Part shown: positions 59,163-64,000 of the stretch, in pieces
Layout of the letters: the number at the start of each line of letters is the position of its first letter
Numbering within the stretch: position 1 is the stretch's first letter
Assembly: GCA_944387865.1 (NCBI GenBank)
Contig: CALXGN010000004.1
Coordinates: 62,001 to 126,000 of the forward strand
Length of the DNA stretch: 64,000 nucleotides
From: Scatomorpha stercorigallinarum
Lineage (GTDB): Bacteria; Bacillota; Clostridia; Oscillospirales; Oscillospiraceae
Direction: 5' to 3'
The notes under the pieces: model-generated
What the model saw: only the letters and a program-made list of their open reading frames with translations
What the model was told of the DNA's origin: nothing
Databases searched by the model: none
Program-made: the position numbers and the translations under genes

Positions 59163-60266
59163 TTATACGTCCTTGAATATGTGCTCGATGACGCTCTCCA
59201 TGCGCTCGCTCATGCCCTCGTCGCCGGCGGTGACGGCGTAGAGCACCAACCAGTCGGTGGCGTTGCGCGGGTCGAGCAGCGGCATCCCGCAGTCGGTGAG
59301 GATGGCGTTGAGGGCCATCCAGTGGTCGTTGAGCCGCTCGCGCGGCGAAAGGTATTCCTCGTCCGTTTCGCAGTATTCGTCGTCCACCACGTTCTCAGTG
59401 ATGACATAGAGCAGAAGCAGCAGCTTGCGCGGCACGTCCGCGCGGCGGGAGCGGATATTTTTCAGCGCCGTGGCGTTGGGCCAGTTGTATTTTATGAGCC
59501 GCTGCACCACGCTGTAGCCGGCCCGCGAGCGGCTGGAGGGCATGTTCATGGAAAAATAGAGGCGCATCACGGCCTCCATCGAGTAGTCCGGCTCTTCCAG
59601 CCCCGTCCAGGCGGGGATGGGGTGTATCAGCCGGTCAAGATAGCGGGTGAAATAGGCGTAGGCCCGCGTGTGCAGCGCGCCGAAGTTCGGCAAATTGGCT
59701 ATATAGCACGCGCGCAGCTCCTCCCTGCTGTGGACCTGCAAAAAGGCGCTCTGCATGTTCTGCGTCAGGTGCGAGGTGACAACGCCGCGGGCGGCATCCT
59801 CCTGCGGCACCGGCGGCAGCGAGGCGAAAAAGTCCCGCGCTTCGGCGTAGGCCGCGCCGCGGCGCAGGAACCAGGCGTACACCACGTCCCGCCCCTCGCG
59901 GTAGTGCAGCCCATAGTCCGTGCAGGAGCCCAGCAGGCGGCTCGTCTGCCCCTCCGAGAGGCCGAGGGCGAAGGCGATGCGGAAGACGTCCTCCCGCCGC
60001 GAGGGCTGCGCGCGGCCGGAGACCCAGTTGCGCACCGTGCGCGCGCCGCTCTCGCCGTTCACATCCGGCCCGCCGCCAAATTCCGCCGTCAGCCGCTCCA
60101 TCAGGTCCGGCCGGGGATAGAGCGAGCGCAGCACCTCGTCGAAACCGCGCAGGCGGAACTCGCCGCATTGCAGGTAATGCGCCGCCATCTCCGGCGTCAT
60201 CTCGCCGGAGCCCAGCCGTTCGTATTCGTTTTCTGAGAGCAGAGTCAGTTCAAGGCCCACCAACAT
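59163..60266 (-). CDS. HTH-domain protein of unknown family
   Basis: 367 residues from ATG 60266; a GTG lies directly before. The N-terminal part (about 25-115) reads as an XRE-like helix-turn-helix: ARTVRNWVSGRAQPSRREDVFRIAFALGLSEGQTSRLLG. The rest is all-helical with several Trp/Tyr motifs (GLHYREGRDVVYAWFLRRG, LIKYNWPNATALKNI, WLVLYAVTAGDEGM). Long, without known effector domain. Its position back to back with the kinase island suggests a cytoplasmic output or regulator; inference. Confidence 0.7.
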   Translation of the reverse strand: MLVGLELTLLSENEYERLGSGEMTPEMAAHYLQCGEFRLRGFDEVLRSLYPRPDLMERLTAEFGGGPDVNGESGARTVRNWVSGRAQPSRREDVFRIAFALGLSEGQTSRLLGSCTDYGLHYREGRDVVYAWFLRRGAAYAEARDFFASLPPVPQEDAARGVVTSHLTQNMQSAFLQVHSREELRACYIANLPNFGALHTRAYAYFTRYLDRLIHPIPAWTGLEEPDYSMEAVMRLYFSMNMPSSRSRAGYSVVQRLIKYNWPNATALKNIRSRRADVPRKLLLLLYVITENVVDDEYCETDEEYLSPRERLNDHWMALNAILTDCGMPLLDPRNATDWLVLYAVTAGDEGMSERMESVIEHIFKDV

Positions 60267-60357
60267 CACCCCACGGATACGTCATCCTACATAATAATAC
60301 ATGAGAATGACAACTTTTTCAAGGCTGTGGGCCGCCTGACGTTACAATAATTTTGAT

Positions 60358-61950
60358 TTATCCACATTCCATCACGAAGCTCAGCTCCTGCCGCTGCACT
60401 TCGCCCTCGACGGGGAAGAGGCGGCCGCCGTAGTCCCTGTAGCCGCTGTAGCGCGGGTCGTTTATCACCGTCACGCCGCCCCATTCGGCGGCATAGGCCT
60501 CGTTGGCATGCTCGTACACACAGTCCACGACCTCCTGCCTGGCGTCAAAGTTGAACATGCCCATGCCGGGCCGGCCCCAGATATAGGCCATGGCGGCCAG
60601 CTGGTAATAGCGGCCGTAGCCGCTGGCGAGCGCGCCGTCCTCGCCGGCGAAGTCCACGCTCAACTCCACGCGCGTGAGCACGCCGCCTTCCTCCGTGAAG
60701 TGGAACTCGGGCAGCGTCCCATTGCCGAGGTGCAGGACATATGTGCCGTCGGGCGCATCCTCGACCAGCCCCTCCGGCGTCAGCTTCACATACGCGCCGC
60801 CGATGCCGAAGTAGTCGGAGAGCTCGTTGTAGTTTTCAACGAACTCCTCCGTGCTCAGGTCGCCGCGGTGGGGCGGCATCTGCGAGCGCGCGATGCAGAG
60901 CACGCCCACAAGCAGCAGCGCGGCCGCCCCGCCGGCGGCGAGGGCGGCGGTGATCCCCGCGCGCCGCGGCGCGCGGTAGACGGGTATCCAGCGCCCGTAT
61001 TCGCTGTCCCAGGGCTGGTCCTCGCCCTTCAGGGAGCGCCGGTAGGCCAGCAGATAGGTGATTAAGGCGGCGATGGGGATGCCCAGCCCGAGGCCCATGA
61101 CATAGACCTTCCAGGTGCGCGCGAAGGCCTCGCTGAAGCTCAGGCATTTGCCGTCATAGTCCCTGACGCTGATGCCAAGCAGCCACTTGCCCGGCGTGGC
61201 GGCAAAAAAGTGCAGGCACAGCGGCTCGACCGTCAATAGCAGCAGCGAGCGGAGCAGCCATTCAAAAATGGACGCCCCCACGCCCTCGTCCGTCGGGTTA
61301 AGGCCCAGTACGAGTGTGACGAAGGCGAGCATGGCGGTGGCGTACAGCCACGAGTCGATGAACCGCGCGAAGTAGCGCCGCCAGGGGCCGGGCTCGGAGA
61401 AGCCCTGCGTCCACTCCGTGACGGAATATGAGGAGCTGTAGTATTTGATGCCCGTGTCGAAATACAGGCGCCGCTCCTCCTGCTGCGGCTGGCCGGCGCG
61501 CGCGGCGGCCTCCCGGCCCGTGAGCGGAAAATCGTCCCCAGCGGCTGCGCCTTCCGGCTCTTCCCCCTGTGCGCCGGGCAAGGCCTCCTGCGCGGCGGGG
61601 GAGGGCAGGGCCACGTCCATCATGTCCGCCCAGCCCGCGCCGGCGTCGATCAGCGAGCGGCACTCGGCCTCGGCCCGCGCCATCTCCCCGCGCATGGAGC
61701 CCAGGCGCACGAGCTGCGCGCGCAGGGCGTCGGCGAGCGGCAGCGCGCCGGACTGCACCTCTTTTATCTCCTGCAGCGAGAGCCCCAGCGAACGCAGGCG
61801 CTTGATCTTCGTCAGCGTGTCCAGGTCGTCCTCCGAGTAGTCGCGGTAGCCGTTGGGAGAGCGCGCGGGGCTCAGTAGCCCCTCGGATTCGTAAAAGCGT
61901 ATCCCGGAGCGCGGCAGGCCGCTGCGCTGCTCCATCTCCTTGATGTTCAT
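60358..61950 (-). CDS. MerR-type regulator fused to an RDD membrane domain
   Basis: 530 residues from ATG 61950 (GGGAGG seven bases upstream). Residues 1-75 are a MerR winged helix: MNIKEMEQRSGLPRSGIRFYESEGLLSPARSPNGYRDYSEDDLDTLTKIKRLRSLG, then a coiled coil to about 110. A disordered linker precedes an RDD domain (about 190-310; RRYFARFIDSWLYATAMLAF, the ATPGKWLLGISVRDYDG box and helices), one more helix near 335-355 (AGITAALAAGGAAALLLVGVL) and a C-terminal extracytoplasmic domain (about 360-530). DNA binding and membrane sensing are in one chain. Confidence 0.9.
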   Translation of the reverse strand: MNIKEMEQRSGLPRSGIRFYESEGLLSPARSPNGYRDYSEDDLDTLTKIKRLRSLGLSLQEIKEVQSGALPLADALRAQLVRLGSMRGEMARAEAECRSLIDAGAGWADMMDVALPSPAAQEALPGAQGEEPEGAAAGDDFPLTGREAAARAGQPQQEERRLYFDTGIKYYSSSYSVTEWTQGFSEPGPWRRYFARFIDSWLYATAMLAFVTLVLGLNPTDEGVGASIFEWLLRSLLLLTVEPLCLHFFAATPGKWLLGISVRDYDGKCLSFSEAFARTWKVYVMGLGLGIPIAALITYLLAYRRSLKGEDQPWDSEYGRWIPVYRAPRRAGITAALAAGGAAALLLVGVLCIARSQMPPHRGDLSTEEFVENYNELSDYFGIGGAYVKLTPEGLVEDAPDGTYVLHLGNGTLPEFHFTEEGGVLTRVELSVDFAGEDGALASGYGRYYQLAAMAYIWGRPGMGMFNFDARQEVVDCVYEHANEAYAAEWGGVTVINDPRYSGYRDYGGRLFPVEGEVQRQELSFVMECG

Positions 61951-61969
61951 GTGACCGCCTCCCACCCCT

Positions 61970-62000
61970 ATAGTAAGCTATAAACCCCCTTTACTGTCAA
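61970..62000 (-). promoter_or_regulatory. 19-bp-spaced promoter, probably MerR-autoregulated
   Basis: Minus strand: TTGACA (61995-62000), spacer of 19 bases, TACTAT (61970-61975). Inside lies a dyad, AGTAA...TTACT and TAAA-GGGGG-TTTA. MerR proteins activate exactly such over-long spacers by twisting DNA, so this MerR-RDD protein likely controls itself. Confidence 0.75.
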
Positions 62001-62124
62001 GCCCATATGCGCCAAACGACGTCTCTCCGGCCGTGAGCGCGGCTCATTTTTCCCGCGCGCATTTTGAATCGGCCGCGATTGTGCCGCATGCGCGGCTGTG
62101 GTATCCTGATGCCGGGGTGATAAC

Positions 62125-63108
62125 ATGCGCATAAACGAGATAATACGGGAAAAGCGCCGCGAGCTTGGCCTAACTCAGGAGCAGGCCGCCGAGCGCCTCG
62201 GCGTCACGGCCAGCGCCGTCAACAAATGGGAGCGCGGCGCGAGCCTGCCGGACATCACGCTGCTCCCGGCCCTCGCGCGGCTGTTGGGCGTGGACCTGAA
62301 CACGCTGCTGGACTTCAGCGAGGAGCTGACGGACGCGCAGATAGGCGAATTTTTAAACTCCCTCGACGGCATGGCGCGCTCGGAGGGCTACGATCGGGCC
62401 TTCCGGCGGGCCGTGGAGAAGATACGCGAATATCCCAGCTGCGAAAAGCTGCTGCTCTCGGCAGCCTATTACCTGGACGGCGCGCTCTTCCTCTGCGGAG
62501 TGGAGGACGAGGGGGAGTACCGGCGGACGCTCGACGGCTGGTATGAGCAGCTGCTCGAGAGCGCGGACGGGGAGATACGCGAAGCCGCGCTGGTGATGGT
62601 GCTCGCCCGCTGCCGGCAAAACGGCGAGCTGGAGCGGGCGGAGGCGCTCATCAAGGCCCTGCCGCGGCCGCAGATCGACCGCCGCGAGCAGCTGGCGCTG
62701 CTCTATACGGCGCAGGGGCGCGCGGACGAGGCGCGCGGCATCTGGCAGAGCCGCGCGCTGGAGGGCATTACCGAGGCCGTGACGGCAATGATGCACCTGG
62801 TGGAGGACGCGCTGAAATCCGGCAGGGAGGAGGACGCGGAGAGCATCGCCGCGGCCATAGAGGGCGTGAGCTCCGCGGCGGGCCTGCCCGAGTGGATGTG
62901 GCTCTCGGCGCGGATCGAGCTCGCGGAGTCCGCCGGCAGGGCGGCGGAGCACGCCGGGCTCATCGAGCGGATGAAGCGCTCGCTCGACACGCCCTGGGAG
63001 CCGCAGGACAGCCCGATATACGATCTCCTCTCCGGCGGCGGCGTGAACGATCTCACGGGCCGGCTGAAGGAGCTGCTCGAGCGCAGGGAGAGCGGCGCGG
63101 GCTGTTGA
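62125..63108 (+). CDS. XRE-family transcriptional regulator with helical-repeat C-terminus
   Basis: 327 residues. HTH at 1-65: MRINEIIREKRRELGLTQEQAAERLGVTASAVNKWERGASLPDITLLPALARLLGVDLNTLL. The remaining about 260 residues are helical pairs with Ala/Leu/Glu patterns (EREALVMVLARCRQNGELERAEALIKALP, YTAQGRADEARGIW) that look like TPR units, as in peptide-controlled regulators. No ligand can be inferred. A weak promoter (TTGTGC, 17, TATCCT) ends at 62107. Confidence 0.85.
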   Translation: MRINEIIREKRRELGLTQEQAAERLGVTASAVNKWERGASLPDITLLPALARLLGVDLNTLLDFSEELTDAQIGEFLNSLDGMARSEGYDRAFRRAVEKIREYPSCEKLLLSAAYYLDGALFLCGVEDEGEYRRTLDGWYEQLLESADGEIREAALVMVLARCRQNGELERAEALIKALPRPQIDRREQLALLYTAQGRADEARGIWQSRALEGITEAVTAMMHLVEDALKSGREEDAESIAAAIEGVSSAAGLPEWMWLSARIELAESAGRAAEHAGLIERMKRSLDTPWEPQDSPIYDLLSGGGVNDLTGRLKELLERRESGAGC

Positions 63109-63114
63109 TATGAA

Positions 63115-63143
63115 AAAGGCGCACGCGGTAAGCGTGCGCCTTT
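63115..63143. terminator. Bidirectional terminator before clpB
   Basis: 12-bp stem 63115-63126/63132-63143 with loop GGTAA, A-run before and TTT after. Confidence 0.85.
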
Positions 63144-63155
63144 CGGCTGATCATA

Positions 63156-64000
<845 letters not shown>

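Overview
The window is a GC-rich (roughly two thirds GC by eye), gene-dense stretch of a Gram-positive chromosome. RNase M5, a GerMN-domain lipoprotein, a BofC-like protein, DUF1292, RDD/MerR and VanZ-like proteins, strong aggagg ribosome sites and consensus sigma-A promoters all point to the Clostridia, most likely an Oscillospiraceae/Ruminococcaceae-type gut bacterium. No rRNA, tRNA, CRISPR array, phage or complete insertion sequence is visible.

Layout. 1-10 kb: the end of a processive glycosyltransferase, a hairpin-rich gap, then a plus-strand run of mostly overlapping genes (YihY, ABC-F, YdcF, HAD, VanZ-like, S9 peptidase, solute-binding lipoprotein, SRPBCC, AlkD-like). 10-21 kb: DUF362 ferredoxin, ilvE, comEC-holA-rnmV, an ECF sigma/membrane anti-sigma pair, and a B12-binding radical SAM protein with its DUF2344 partner. 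21-31 kb: GH24 lysozyme with SLH repeats, DUF308, an anchored unknown, a D,D-carboxypeptidase, an operon of HhH (ComEA-like) protein, two-component system and GerMN lipoprotein, then an M24 peptidase and a MoxR/VWA pair. 33-42 kb: PepSY plus two-component system, SGNH hydrolase, GNAT, SH3-NlpC/P60, PBP1A, BofC-like and DUF1292 genes, and a 6S-like structured RNA. 42-49 kb: GH13, maltose acetyltransferase and nitrilase genes, then a lysine riboswitch with terminator ahead of a complete amino acid ABC transporter, and an MBL hydrolase.

49.7-59.1 kb is the most distinctive part: six co-directional genes forming a eukaryotic-like Ser/Thr phospho-signalling island. It holds a zinc-ribbon FHA protein, two PP2C phosphatases, a transmembrane trypsin-like protease fused to an FHA domain, and two zinc-ribbon Ser/Thr kinases whose ectodomains differ completely (BspA-type repeat plus CAP-like, versus a large repetitive beta-rich domain). 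It is followed by a convergent HTH protein, a MerR-RDD membrane fusion under a 19-bp-spaced promoter, an XRE-TPR-like regulator and the end of clpB.

Three intergenic regions (about 21.0-21.4, 32.7-33.3 and 42.0-42.4 kb) share palindrome-rich repeat modules, including two 150-bp copies about 95 percent identical, suggesting a dispersed non-coding repeat family of this genome.
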